Shown here piece after piece: positions 16,295 through 24,377 of a stretch of DNA of 64,000 nt. The first letter of the stretch is position 1; each line of letters opens with the position of its first letter. The DNA is taken from positions 208,646-272,645 of the forward strand of contig OZ220076.1 in NCBI GenBank assembly GCA_964291475.2, read 5' to 3'. Both the position numbers and the translations under genes were made by a program. The DNA is from DAOUKH01 sp964291475. Lineage in GTDB: Bacteria; Chloroflexota; Dehalococcoidia; SHYB01. The notes beneath the pieces were generated by a model that worked only from the letters and a program-made list of their open reading frames with translations, did no database searches and was not told the origin of the DNA.

Positions 16295-16579
16295 CTACGG
16301 CTGCCGCGCGGCGAGCCGCGCAGCCCTGTCCCGAATGTCTTGGGGCACTCTTCCCGAGTCTCTGACTCTCGCTAGAGCATCCTTTGCCCGGCCGGCTTGG
16401 ATGATGCTGCGGCTGTGGCTTGTGCGTGACTGACAGGCCTTCCAGGTGTACCCGCACTCTTGCCTTAGCCGTTCGGCTACCGCTTGGTTCGATAGTGGGC
16501 CCTTGAACAGGTCAAAGTAGGTGACGAAGCACTCCTTGCCCACTGACTGAAGAGCTCGTTCTAGCTGTCGGTCGTCCAC
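16295..16579 (-). CDS. Small hypothetical protein between the cvpA end repeats
   Basis: A 94-residue product from a GTG at 16579 with AGGG about 10 bp upstream. The sequence GKECFVTYFDLFKGPLSNQA, then RLRQECGYTWKACQSRTSHS and SIIQAGRAKDALARVRDSGR, has the even composition and helical periodicity of a real protein. It resembles, as I recall, small uncharacterised proteins of scattered bacterial distribution. Base composition is visibly less GC-rich than in neighbours, which fits horizontal transfer. It is the only gene between the two copies of the cvpA 3' end. Function unknown. Confidence 0.6.
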   Translation of the reverse strand: MDDRQLERALQSVGKECFVTYFDLFKGPLSNQAVAERLRQECGYTWKACQSRTSHSRSIIQAGRAKDALARVRDSGRVPQDIRDRAARLAARQP

Positions 16580-16619
16580 GCCGCTGCCCTCATGGCTCTC
16601 TACACTACCGGCGTAGAGG

Positions 16620-17165
16620 CTACGAGTCGAGGCGTTCGACCTCGCGGACGGCCTGGCCGAAGTCGCCGGGGATGAGGCCGAGCGCCGAGGCGGGAAGCTG
16701 GTCGTAGATGTCCAGGTAGGCGGGGGTGAAGGCGGACTCGGTAAGCGTATCCACCATACCGGTCCGGATGTCGGACTCGGGGACCAGCACCGCCAGGCGG
16801 GCGAGGGCGACCACGAGCAGCGCTCCCAGGACGAAGCCGCCCACGGCTCCCAGCGCGCCGCCTCCCCAGCTATCGACCCAGCCGAGCTTGGCCTTGTCCA
16901 GCGTCGTCCGCATGAGATGCCCGGCGATCTGTACGAGGATGAAGACGACGGCCCCGATGATCCCGTAGGCCGCCACGGTGGCGATCGAGTCGCTGCCCAC
17001 GCTGCCGGTGAGGGCGCCCGCCAGCGGCTCGCTCACCTGCGCGGCCACGATACCGGCGGCGAAGACTCCCAAGACGATGAGCAGCGACTTCAGCAGTCCC
17101 AGCTTCCATCCCACGAAGGCCAGGACGACGATCGCGACGGTGATGACGATGTCGAGCCAGTTCAT
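16620..17165 (-). CDS. CvpA-family membrane protein
   Basis: Integral membrane protein of the colicin V production/CvpA family, 181 residues from the ATG at 17165 (MNWLDIVITVAIVVLAFVGW). Four hydrophobic segments are visible, at roughly 3-20, 25-45, 60-85 and 100-130, with the family glycine-rich pattern in AGIVAAQ and GGGALGAVGGFVLGALLVV. The function in Chloroflexota is not known; in other bacteria CvpA relates to envelope homeostasis. It overlaps the upstream lipoprotein gene by 4 bp (ATGA), so the two are cotranscribed and coupled. Its last 17 codons and stop are duplicated at 16204-16257 with silent changes only. Confidence 0.85.
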   Translation of the reverse strand: MNWLDIVITVAIVVLAFVGWKLGLLKSLLIVLGVFAAGIVAAQVSEPLAGALTGSVGSDSIATVAAYGIIGAVVFILVQIAGHLMRTTLDKAKLGWVDSWGGGALGAVGGFVLGALLVVALARLAVLVPESDIRTGMVDTLTESAFTPAYLDIYDQLPASALGLIPGDFGQAVREVERLDS

Positions 17166-18656
17166 GACGGTGTGAATCCTGGGAACGCGCCGAGCGCGGT
17201 CTCGGCCGTTTCGGCTTCCGTGGCAATAATCAGCAGGGTCTGGTCGCCCACCATGTGGATGGCGTGCATCGCGCCCCGGAGGATGCCGGACGCGGCGGCG
17301 GACTCTTCGGCGATGTCCCCGGCGCCAAGCCCGTAGAGCAGTTCGGTGTAGCCCTCGAAGAACTCGTCGGCGTCGGCCTCGGAGTCCCACGCGGCGAGCA
17401 TGACGATGAGCTCGGCACCGTCCGGGCCGGCGTAGTAGGCGTAGCGGTCGCCGCCCCAGCCCTCCGCGGCCTGCTGCACCGCGCCCTCTTCGAGCGCCGT
17501 TTGCAGGAGGAGTATCACCCCGAACTCGCCGACGACGTCGTCATCCTTCGATTCCCAACCCTCGCCCAGCACGGCAGCAAGTTCCGGCAGCGACACCTCG
17601 ACCGGGGCCTCCTCCGTGAAGTACTTGTCGGGGTGGAGGATCTGCTCCGTCGACTGAGGCGGGTTGCTGAAGGCGCGGTCGACCGCCTCCCAACCGCCGG
17701 AACGGAAGAGCGCGCCCACGAAGCGTGGGCCGGCAACATAGGGAAAGATGAGGGAGTCGCTGACCGCCGCGGGGACGTCGGACCTCTCCGGCAAGGAGTT
17801 CACGGTCCTCAGGATCTCGCTCCGCCTTGAAAGGAGATGGTCCTGGAAGTACACCTGCTGCACAAGCGACGCATCGCCTTCGATAAGCGACGTCAGCGCC
17901 GTGTCGGCGTCGGAATTGTCCTTGACCGCCTCCTCCAGCGCGTCGATGTCGTGCGTGCCGTACTGGAGCGCGTGGACGTATTCGTGGGCGTAGACGAGCT
18001 CCGCGTACGCGCCCAAACCGTCGCCGCTCTGGACCACCACGATTCTGTCCTTGCTCGGCTGGAAGAAGCCGACCACGGAGGCCTGGTACGACTCGGTGTA
18101 GGCATCGGCGAGGCTGTCCTCCGGCCCGATGAGGCCGAGCAGCTTCCAGACGCGCTCAGCCACCTCGGTCTCCTCACCGAAGGTCAAGAGACCCGCGATG
18201 ATGTCGGCCAGGTCCTCTGGGGAGACGAACTCCCGAACAAGGTCGCCCGTTTCGGTCAGCCCGCGCTCCTCGCTGACGCGCCGCTCGATTTCGGCGATCA
18301 CCTCCTCCAGGCCGGGCACGGGGGTCGCGGGCTCGGTGGGCGCGGGAGTAGGGGTTGGCGCGGGTGTGGCCGTTGGAACCGGCGTTGACGTCGGGGGAAC
18401 GGGCGTTGGCGTCGGCGGGCGAGAGGTTGGAGTGGCGGTAGGGGCGGCCGTGGCCGTTGGGACGAGAGTCGGCGTCGGAGCGGGCGTGGCGGTCGGCGAC
18501 AGCGCCACGGTCGGCGCGGGGGTGTGCGTCGGGGTCACGGGCGGCGTGGATGTGGGAGCGGGCGTCGGAGGCGGCAGTCGAGCATGCGCCGACCACGAGC
18601 GCGAGGACGACCAACGGGGCCGCCAGTCTCAGGAAGAACGGTCGTGAACGAGGCAA
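17162..18656 (-). CDS. Lipoprotein with Thr/Pro linker and HExxH metallopeptidase-like domain (one frameshift)
   Basis: Likely membrane-anchored zinc peptidase facing outside. A TTG at 18656, with AAGGGAG upstream, starts a lipoprotein signal peptide (PRSRPFFLRLAAPLVVLALV then the lipobox VGACS). After about 35 codons, near 18560, the frame must skip one base to enter a long Thr/Pro/Ala linker (about 70 residues) and then the folded domain of about 380 residues. That domain holds the zincin motif AHEYVHALQ and a downstream LIEGDASLVQQ whose Glu can be the third ligand. Proteins of this design are frequent in Chloroflexota. It is coupled to the CvpA-like gene. The substrate is unknown and peptidase activity is inferred from the motif. 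Confidence 0.75.
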
Positions 18657-18830
18657 GCCGACTCCCTTCAAGACGACCGCGTAGGGCCTTCGCAACGCAT
18701 GGGCCGCGCCGCCGGATCGCGGGGCATGGACACGCTCGCGCCGGCGCTGGCGCTCCTACCATTGTACGCCCCGGCTGCGTTTTCCGGCGCGTCATGGCTC
18801 GTGTAAGCTAGGCCTTCCCGGAGGCCGTCG

Positions 18831-19997
18831 ATGGACTTCACCTTCACCGCCGAACAAGAGTCCTTTCGTCAAGAGATACGAGATTTCCTGGCCCAAGAGA
18901 TGCCTCCAGACTGGTGCGGCCGCTCATTCGTGTGGCAGACGGAGGACGAATGGCGGGTCGCCCGCGGCTTCGACAAGAAGCTCGGTGAAAGGGGCTGGCT
19001 TACCCTCCCCTGGCCCAAGGAATACGGCGGCGGCGACCTCTCGCCGGTCGACCAACTCGTCTTTCAGGAAGAGATGGCCTACGCCCGCGCCCCCAACGGC
19101 GGCGGGTGGGCCCACGGGCCGGTCTTCGTCGGCCCCACCGTCATTCACTACGGGAGCGAGGAGCAGAAGCGGCGTTTTCTTCCCCCCATCTCCACGGGCG
19201 AGGAGATCTGGTGCCAGGGCTTCTCAGAGCCGGTGGCGGGCTCCGACCTCGCCGGCCTCGAGACCAGCGCCATCGCCGACGGGGACGAGTACGTCATCAA
19301 CGGCATGAAGCACCTCGTGGGCCAGGGGCAGCGGGCAGAGTGGTGCATCCTCGCCGCCCGCACCGACCCCGACGCGCCGAAGCACAAGGGCGTTAGCCTG
19401 CTCATCATGGACATGCACCTGCCCGGCGTCGAGGTCGAGTTGATGCCCACCCTGCCGCGGCACGGCGCCCAGTCGCGGATCATCATGAAGGACGTGCGCG
19501 TCCCCAAGAATATGCTCGTCGGGGAGCGCGGCCGCGGCTTCTACCAGATGATGACCACGATGGATTACGAGCGGAACCGCATCGCCCACGCCGTCGAAGC
19601 GAACCGGGTGCTCGACGACCTTTATGCCTACGCTACCGAGCACGGCATGCTCCGCGACCCCGTCGCCCGGCACCGGCTCGCCGACCGGAAGATCGAGGCG
19701 AAGGTGGCGATACTGCTGAACTACCGTGTCGCCTGGCTTCAGGGGCAAGGGCAGGTCCCCAACTTCGAAGCGTCCATCGGCAAAATGATGACGGAGGAGC
19801 TGCGGCAGCGCGTCGGCGTCACCGCCATGCAGACCCTCGGGCTCTTCTGCCAGCCGATTCTCAACGAGCCTCACGCGGCCCAAGGCGGAGACTTGAACGA
19901 CTTCTTCCTGAGCACGGTGTCGTCGACGATCCTCGGCGGCTCCTCCGAGGTGCAGCGCAACATCATCGCCACGCGGGGGTTGGGTCTGCCCCGGTAG
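18831..19997 (+). CDS. Acyl-CoA dehydrogenase
   Basis: FAD-dependent acyl-CoA dehydrogenase of 388 residues that would introduce an alpha,beta double bond into an acyl-CoA. Family landmarks are MDFTFTAEQESFRQEIRDFL, PWPKEYGGGDLSP, the FAD/substrate segment WCQGFSEPVAGSDLAGLET, GQRAEWCILAARTD and the C-terminal ILGGSSEVQRNIIATRGLGL. GGAGG precedes the ATG. It belongs to the long-chain/IBD-like group with the SEPVAGSDLA signature and is related to the enzyme at 40558. It stands alone between the divergent lipoprotein gene and the convergent higA. Confidence 0.92.
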   Translation: MDFTFTAEQESFRQEIRDFLAQEMPPDWCGRSFVWQTEDEWRVARGFDKKLGERGWLTLPWPKEYGGGDLSPVDQLVFQEEMAYARAPNGGGWAHGPVFVGPTVIHYGSEEQKRRFLPPISTGEEIWCQGFSEPVAGSDLAGLETSAIADGDEYVINGMKHLVGQGQRAEWCILAARTDPDAPKHKGVSLLIMDMHLPGVEVELMPTLPRHGAQSRIIMKDVRVPKNMLVGERGRGFYQMMTTMDYERNRIAHAVEANRVLDDLYAYATEHGMLRDPVARHRLADRKIEAKVAILLNYRVAWLQGQGQVPNFEASIGKMMTEELRQRVGVTAMQTLGLFCQPILNEPHAAQGGDLNDFFLSTVSSTILGGSSEVQRNIIATRGLGLPR

Positions 19998-20011
19998 GCG
20001 CGGCGTCCCTT

Positions 20012-20326
20012 CTAGGACGCTTCGGCGAGATCATGCGGCTGGATGTTGTCGAGCTGCTCCGCCTCGGCGCGTTGGGCATGGTAGAGATCCCAACGGAGCT
20101 GCAGGTCCATCCAGAAGCCTGGGGAGGTGCCGAGGAACTTCGAGAGCCGCAAGGCGGTGCTGGGAGTGACCCCGCGCCTCCCACGGACGACTTCGTTGAC
20201 GCGCTGGTAGGGAACACGGATCGCGCTTGCCAAAACGCGCTGGGTCATACCCAGTGGTAGGAGGAACTCCTCCTGCAGCATCTCGCCGGGATGTGTCGGC
20301 TCGCGATGGGTTGGAATGCGGATCAT
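20012..20326 (-). CDS. HigA-family antitoxin, no toxin partner visible
   Basis: XRE-type DNA-binding antitoxin of 104 residues from the ATG at 20326 preceded by GGAGGGG. The signature THPGEMLQEEFLLPLGMTQR, the helix-turn-helix VLASAIRVPYQRVNEVVRGR and LSKFLGTSPGFWMDLQ are classic HigA/VapI. The usual HigB toxin gene should be next to it, but the flanks are yraN upstream and an acyl-CoA dehydrogenase convergent downstream, with no room for a 90-residue toxin. It is therefore an orphan antitoxin, perhaps domesticated as a regulator. Confidence 0.9.
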   Translation of the reverse strand: MIRIPTHREPTHPGEMLQEEFLLPLGMTQRVLASAIRVPYQRVNEVVRGRRGVTPSTALRLSKFLGTSPGFWMDLQLRWDLYHAQRAEAEQLDNIQPHDLAEAS

Positions 20327-20377
20327 GCTTCCCCTCCCCTCCAATGATAGTCGGCCATTACGACGTCGGCTTGCCGC

Positions 20378-20749
20378 CTAGCCGCCGTCCACGGCGTTGC
20401 GGTGGACCTCGATGCGGGAGACGCGGCCGCGCCGGTCGACCTCGACGGCTACGACGTCGATTCGCCAGCGGTCGGCCCATTCGGGGTGGGCCTCGGCGTA
20501 CTCATGGCCGAGGTCGATGAGTTTCTCGGCCTTGGCCTCGGTGATCGACTCCTCGGGGTTGCCGAAGCGGTCGCCCCGCTTGGTACGCACCTCGACAAGG
20601 GCAAGTACGCCGCCTTCCTCGGCCACGATGTCGATCTCGCCGGAGGGGAGGCGGGCGTTGACCTCGACGATGCGGTAGCCGGCTTTCTGCAGGTGGGTGC
20701 GGGCGTACCGCTCGCCGAAGGCGCCGAGGGCGATCCGGCCGTCGCTCAT
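20378..20749 (-). CDS. YraN family (UPF0102) putative endonuclease
   Basis: A 123-residue protein of the YraN/UPF0102 family, related to Holliday-junction-type nucleases, function not settled. It shows ALGAFGERYARTHLQKAGYR, then NARLPSGEIDIVAEEGGVLA and LVEVRTKRGDRFGNP, which carry the restriction-endonuclease-like D-(E)xK core, and a final WRIDVVAVEVD. The ATG overlaps the rnhB stop by 4 bp. The rnhB-yraN order is widespread, so the call is secure. Confidence 0.92.
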   Translation of the reverse strand: MSDGRIALGAFGERYARTHLQKAGYRIVEVNARLPSGEIDIVAEEGGVLALVEVRTKRGDRFGNPEESITEAKAEKLIDLGHEYAEAHPEWADRWRIDVVAVEVDRRGRVSRIEVHRNAVDGG

Positions 20750-21474
20750 ATGAGTTTCGGCTGGAGGAGCTGCGTTCGGAGTGGTTCGAAGCGCCGCCGG
20801 TGAATGTCGCAGGGCCCCCGCTCGCGGAGGCTGCGCAGGTGCTCCGCGGTGGCGTAGCCCTTGTTGCGGTCGAAGCCGTAGCCGGGGTATCGCTCGTGCA
20901 TCTCCGCCATCAGACGGTCGCGGGCCACCTTGGCCACGATCGAGGCCGCGGCGATGGAGCCGCACAGGGCGTCGCCCCGGATGATCGACTTCACGGCAAG
21001 CCCCGGCTCGGTCAACTCGACGGCGTCGACGAGCAGCGCGTCGGGCCGCGGGGCGAGGCCGCCGACCGCCTGGCACATGGCGCGCCGGGTGGCGGCGACG
21101 ATGCCCGCCTCGTCGATGTAGGCCGGGGAACAGAGGCCGACGCTCCACGCCAATGCAGTCTCCGTGATGACTTCGTAGACGGCCTCGCGCTGCGCCGCGG
21201 TGAGCTTCTTGCTGTCGTTCAGCAGATCGCGGGGGTCGGCGTTCTTCTTGCGGGTCAGGCGCCGGCGGCGGCGCTTGAGCCAGTCGAAGGGGAGGATCAC
21301 CGCGCCGGCCATGACGGGCCCGGCGAGCGGGCCGCGGCCCACCTCGTCGACGCCGGCCACGAGTGTCAGGCCCTCGGCGTGAAGGCGGAGCTCTTCCTGG
21401 AAGCCGGGGCGTGTTGGGCGCTTGGAGCGCGGAGCGGGCTTCCTCCCGTTTGCCGTTTTCGCGCCGCCCTTCAC
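20746..21474 (-). CDS. rnhB: Ribonuclease HII
   Basis: Cleaves RNA in RNA-DNA hybrids and single ribonucleotides in DNA. The product has 242 residues from a GTG that overlaps the preceding DinB stop by 4 bp. The catalytic DE is in VAGVDEVGRGPLAGPV near residues 43-44, with further Asp in LLVDAVEL and KVARDRLM. Between the first strand and NDSKKLTAAQRE there is a basic insert (LKRRRRRLTRKKNADPRD) longer than usual, and the first 25 residues are also basic. It is part of the reverse-strand operon mnmA-dinB-dinB-rnhB-yraN. Confidence 0.94.
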   Translation of the reverse strand: MKGGAKTANGRKPAPRSKRPTRPGFQEELRLHAEGLTLVAGVDEVGRGPLAGPVMAGAVILPFDWLKRRRRRLTRKKNADPRDLLNDSKKLTAAQREAVYEVITETALAWSVGLCSPAYIDEAGIVAATRRAMCQAVGGLAPRPDALLVDAVELTEPGLAVKSIIRGDALCGSIAAASIVAKVARDRLMAEMHERYPGYGFDRNKGYATAEHLRSLRERGPCDIHRRRFEPLRTQLLQPKLI

Positions 21475-22052
21475 GGTCTGGGGCTCAAGCCGGGGAACTC
21501 AGCGCCGCCCGGCCCTTGGTATCCCGCGTAGAGGCCCTTGACGTACCCCATCTGGCCCGTGTGCTGGTTCAGTTCGGTGAGGACCTGCACGAACACGTCG
21601 CTCAACGCCATCGGCCTGCCGAAGAGGGAATCGCGAACCTCGTCGAGCATGCCGGGCCGCAGCGCGGCGAGCATGGCGCGGGTGTCGGCGCGGACCGCCG
21701 CGTAGTAGCCATGAAGCAAGTCCAAGCTCGGCGTTGGGAAGGAGTCGAGGTCGGACGGCGGCATCCCCGCGCCGCTGCCACCATCGCTGGGCATCCCCAT
21801 CGCCACCGCCCACTCCCGTTCCCACTGATCATCGACGGACGTTGCGAAACCGGAACCCCGCAATTCGCGCCCGAGCAGGAGGCTCGTCCACCGGTCTTCG
21901 ACGCGGCCCACGTGCCACGCCAACCAGCCGATCGAGTTGCACTCCGGTGACGGCCTCCACGCGAGGGCCTCGTCGGAAAGGCCTTCGAGCGTCTTATCGG
22001 TCGCCGACCAGACGCGCTCGTACTGCTTGGTCAGGAGTTCGTTGAGCTCCAT
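21471..22052 (-). CDS. DinB-family four-helix protein (copy 1)
   Basis: DinB/YfiT-like metalloprotein of 193 residues from the ATG at 22052 with GAGGAGG upstream. The helical bundle shows MELNELLTKQYERVWSATDK, SIGWLAWHVGRVEDRW (first His ligand), and VFVQVLTELNQHTGQMGYVK. In the last helix the usual H-x3-H pair appears as E-x3-H (ELNQH), so the metal site may be altered. Many family members are bacillithiol- or mycothiol-dependent transferases, others are uncharacterised. The next gene upstream is a second DinB protein with the same change, about one-third identical by eye. Confidence 0.85.
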   Translation of the reverse strand: MELNELLTKQYERVWSATDKTLEGLSDEALAWRPSPECNSIGWLAWHVGRVEDRWTSLLLGRELRGSGFATSVDDQWEREWAVAMGMPSDGGSGAGMPPSDLDSFPTPSLDLLHGYYAAVRADTRAMLAALRPGMLDEVRDSLFGRPMALSDVFVQVLTELNQHTGQMGYVKGLYAGYQGPGGAEFPGLSPRP

Positions 22053-22072
22053 CGCGTGCGGGCCTCCTCGGC

Positions 22073-22624
22073 TCAGCTCGAAAGCGAGAGCGGCCCCATG
22101 TAGTCGGGCCGCAGCAGTCCGCGTTGCAGGCCCTTCAGGTAGGAGATTTGGCCCGCGTGCTGGTTCAGTTCCCAGGCGAGCTGCGCCAGGATTTCGGCGG
22201 TGCCCACGGTGCCGCCCCAGGGAGCGCGGTGCTCCGCGTCGTCGGCGTCGGGGTCCCACGAGGCGAGGAAGTCGAGTGTACCGCCGCGCACGGCGTCGAA
22301 GTAGTCGCGCAGGAGCGCGAGCGAGGGCACGGCGAAGTCTCGTATCTGGTCCTCGCGGTAGTCGAAGCCCATGTCGCGCTGGTCTTCGGGCATGCCGAAG
22401 CGAACGGCCCAGCCGGCGCGGACCCAGAGGTGCTTCTCGCGCTGGATGACGCGCTGGACCCAGCCGTCCTCGACGCGGGTCAGGTGCCACAGGAGGAAGC
22501 CGATGGGGTTGGCCGCCGGCGCGGGGCGCCATGCGACCTCGTCCTGGGTCAGGTCGCCGATGACTTCGGCGAGGTCGTCGCGGTGCAACTCGAAGACCTT
22601 GATCACGAACGTTTGAAGATTCAC
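22073..22624 (-). CDS. DinB-family four-helix protein (copy 2)
   Basis: Second DinB-like protein, 183 residues from a GTG at 22624 that overlaps the mnmA stop by 4 bp. Landmarks are FVIKVFELHRDDLAEVIGDL, NPIGFLLWHLTRVEDGWVQR (His ligand) and ILAQLAWELNQHAGQISYLK with the same E-x3-H in the last helix as copy 1. Tandem location and shared motif suggest an old duplication and possibly a heterodimer. The enzymatic role is unknown. Location in an operon with the tRNA thiolase MnmA is suggestive of thiol chemistry only by association. Confidence 0.85.
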   Translation of the reverse strand: MNLQTFVIKVFELHRDDLAEVIGDLTQDEVAWRPAPAANPIGFLLWHLTRVEDGWVQRVIQREKHLWVRAGWAVRFGMPEDQRDMGFDYREDQIRDFAVPSLALLRDYFDAVRGGTLDFLASWDPDADDAEHRAPWGGTVGTAEILAQLAWELNQHAGQISYLKGLQRGLLRPDYMGPLSLSS

Positions 22625-23739
22625 GCGGGACTCCCCTCCGCGACGGCGCGGGCCGCCTTGCGTATCACGCCGCCGCCGATGACCTCGCCGTCCCGGTAGA
22701 GGACGAGCGCCTGCCCCGGCGTCACCGCGCGCTGCCGCTCGGCGAACTCGACCCGTGCCGCGCCCGGCTCGGGGCCGGGATAGACGATGACCTCGCTCTC
22801 GGCGGCCTTGTAGCGGTGCTTCGCCGTGGCGGCGAACGGTGCGTCCGGCACGCGTCCGGCGACGTAGGTCACTCCCTCGATCGACGCCGCCGAGGCGTAG
22901 ACGTCGTGCTTGCCGCCGATCACGACGGTGCTGGTGTCCGCGTCGATCTCGACGACGTAGCGCGGCTCTGGGCCGAGCGCCCCGAGGTTGCGGCGCTGGC
23001 CGACGGTGAAGAACTCGTGGCCCTTGTGCTCCCCGAGCGGGCGGCCGTCGAGATCGACGAACCGCCCCGGTGACGCTCCGGCGTGCTTGGCGACGAAGGA
23101 CCGGTAGTCGCCGTTGGGAATGAAGCAGATGTCCTGGCTATCGGCCTTGTCGGCGTTGGGCAGGCCGGCGCGGCGCGCCATCTCCCGGATGTCGTCCTTG
23201 GGAAACTCGCCGCAGGGGAAGCGCAGACGGGCCAGCGACTCCTGGTCGAGGCCGTAGAGCACGTACGACTGGTCCTTGGAGGCGTCCACCGCCTTGAGTA
23301 ACGAGAAACCTTCGTCACTCCGGCGGATGCGGGCGTAGTGCCCCGTGGCCAGGAACTCCGCGCCGAGGGCGCGGGCCCGGTCGAGCAGGGGGCCGAACTT
23401 CACGCGGTCGTTGCAGGCGATGCAGGGGTGGGGTGTCCGGCCGCGCTTGTACTCGCCGAGGAAGTAGTCGATGACGCCGGTGCGGAACTCGCGCTCGAAG
23501 TTGACGACGTAGTGGGGGATGCCGATGGCCGCCGCGGCGTCCGCGGCGTCGTCGACGTCTTCGACGGAGCAGCAGCGCTTGTTGGCCCGGGCGGGGCCGT
23601 TCGCGCCGCCGGAGTCGCCGCCGCTCCACAGGCGCATGGTGACGCCGGTGACGTCGAACCCCTGCTCTTTTAGAAGCAGCGCGGCGACGGAGGAATCGAC
23701 CCCGCCGCTCATCGCGGCGAGCACCTTGGGGCGGGACAT
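22621..23739 (-). CDS. mnmA: tRNA-specific 2-thiouridylase MnmA
   Basis: Makes 2-thiouridine at wobble position 34 of Glu, Gln and Lys tRNAs using ATP and a persulfide donor. The 372-residue protein has the PP-loop AMSGGVDSSVAAL at 9-21, a catalytic Cys in PCIACNDRVKFG, the ATP/tRNA segment KDQSYVLYGL, the second Cys in DSQDICFIPNGDYRSFV, and the C-terminal beta-barrel with FTVGQRRNLG and PGQALVLYRDGEVIGGG. All expected residues are present. It is the first gene of a five-gene reverse-strand operon ending with yraN. Confidence 0.95.
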   Translation of the reverse strand: MSRPKVLAAMSGGVDSSVAALLLKEQGFDVTGVTMRLWSGGDSGGANGPARANKRCCSVEDVDDAADAAAAIGIPHYVVNFEREFRTGVIDYFLGEYKRGRTPHPCIACNDRVKFGPLLDRARALGAEFLATGHYARIRRSDEGFSLLKAVDASKDQSYVLYGLDQESLARLRFPCGEFPKDDIREMARRAGLPNADKADSQDICFIPNGDYRSFVAKHAGASPGRFVDLDGRPLGEHKGHEFFTVGQRRNLGALGPEPRYVVEIDADTSTVVIGGKHDVYASAASIEGVTYVAGRVPDAPFAATAKHRYKAAESEVIVYPGPEPGAARVEFAERQRAVTPGQALVLYRDGEVIGGGVIRKAARAVAEGSPA

Positions 23740-23780
23740 TTCTGGGGGAACCTCGCGGAACAGAATAGCATAGCGAAAGA

Positions 23781-23917
23781 GCAGCGCCCTGCGGGCGCTC
23801 GCGCGCCTGACGGCGCGCGCCCTCTCTCAGTCTCCCCCATAGGGGGAGAGGCCGGAGGGGACGGGCGATTCGTGAATCGACCCTACAGGGGAGGGCGACC
23901 ACAAGGGTCGCCCCTAC
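23781..23917. repeat. Dispersed hairpin-rich intergenic repeat, locus 5
   Basis: Module B (23781-23860) followed by two module D hairpins: 23863-23886 with arms GGGCGATTC/GAATCGACCC and 23893-23917 with arms GGGCGACC/GGTCGCCC, each ending CCTAC. It occupies the 290-bp gap between mnmA and the rsfS promoter, both of which point outward. After it lies an unusual run of ten or more G at 23949-23960. Confidence 0.8.
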
Positions 23918-23972
23918 ACGGATGGCCCCCTGCTATCGCGAGGGTCGCCGGGGGGGGGGGCGAAGGGAGCTT

Positions 23973-24000
23973 TTGAGCGGGGGCGGCGGCGCGCTACAAT
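23973..24000 (+). promoter_or_regulatory. Putative sigma-70-type promoter for rsfS
   Basis: TTGAGC (23973-23978), a 16-bp spacer and TACAAT (23995-24000). Transcription would begin about 22 bp before the proposed CTG start, leaving just enough room for the GGAGG at 24019-24023. Confidence 0.6.
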
Positions 24001-24029
24001 TGCACCAGCTTCGCACCCGGAGGTCCCGC

Positions 24030-24374
24030 CTGGACGCCATCGAGTACGCCCGAGCCGCCGTCGCCGCCGCGGCGGACAAGCAGGCCGCGGACATTGTGCT
24101 CCTCGACGTCCGGGAGCTGGCCAACTTCGCCGACTTCTTCGTGATCTGCACGGCGGAGTCGCCGCCGCAGTTCGCCGCCATCACGAACGACGCCGAGCGC
24201 ACGCTACGGTCGATGGGCCTGAGACGGCATCACCGCGAGGGCGAGAACGACTCGGGCTGGGTGCTGATCGACTTCGGCGACGTGATCTTGCACGTCTTCA
24301 CGCCGGATAGACGAACGCACTACGACCTCGAATCGGCGTGGTCGGCGGCGCCGAGGCTGGCGCGGGTACCCTAG
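24030..24374 (+). CDS. rsfS: Ribosomal silencing factor RsfS (CTG start proposed)
   Basis: RsfS binds ribosomal protein uL14 and blocks subunit joining when nutrients are scarce. The 114-residue product shows AADIVLLDVRELANFADFFV, ICTAESPPQFAAITNDAERT, HHREGENDSGWVLIDFGDVI and LHVFTPDRRTHYDLE, all diagnostic. No ATG, GTG or TTG is suitably placed. The codon at 24030 is CTG, set 6 bp after a strong GGAGG, and the proposed promoter leaves no room for an upstream start. It is either a rare CTG start or a base error. It converges on ndk with a 3-bp gap. Confidence 0.88.
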   Translation: MDAIEYARAAVAAAADKQAADIVLLDVRELANFADFFVICTAESPPQFAAITNDAERTLRSMGLRRHHREGENDSGWVLIDFGDVILHVFTPDRRTHYDLESAWSAAPRLARVP

Positions 24375-24377
24375 CGG

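Noticed and set aside
16158..16457. Alternative frames over the small gene at 16295-16579
   Set aside because: Other frames (16158-16457 reverse, 16206-16433 forward) give low-complexity Arg/Ser-rich products and no ribosome-binding site.
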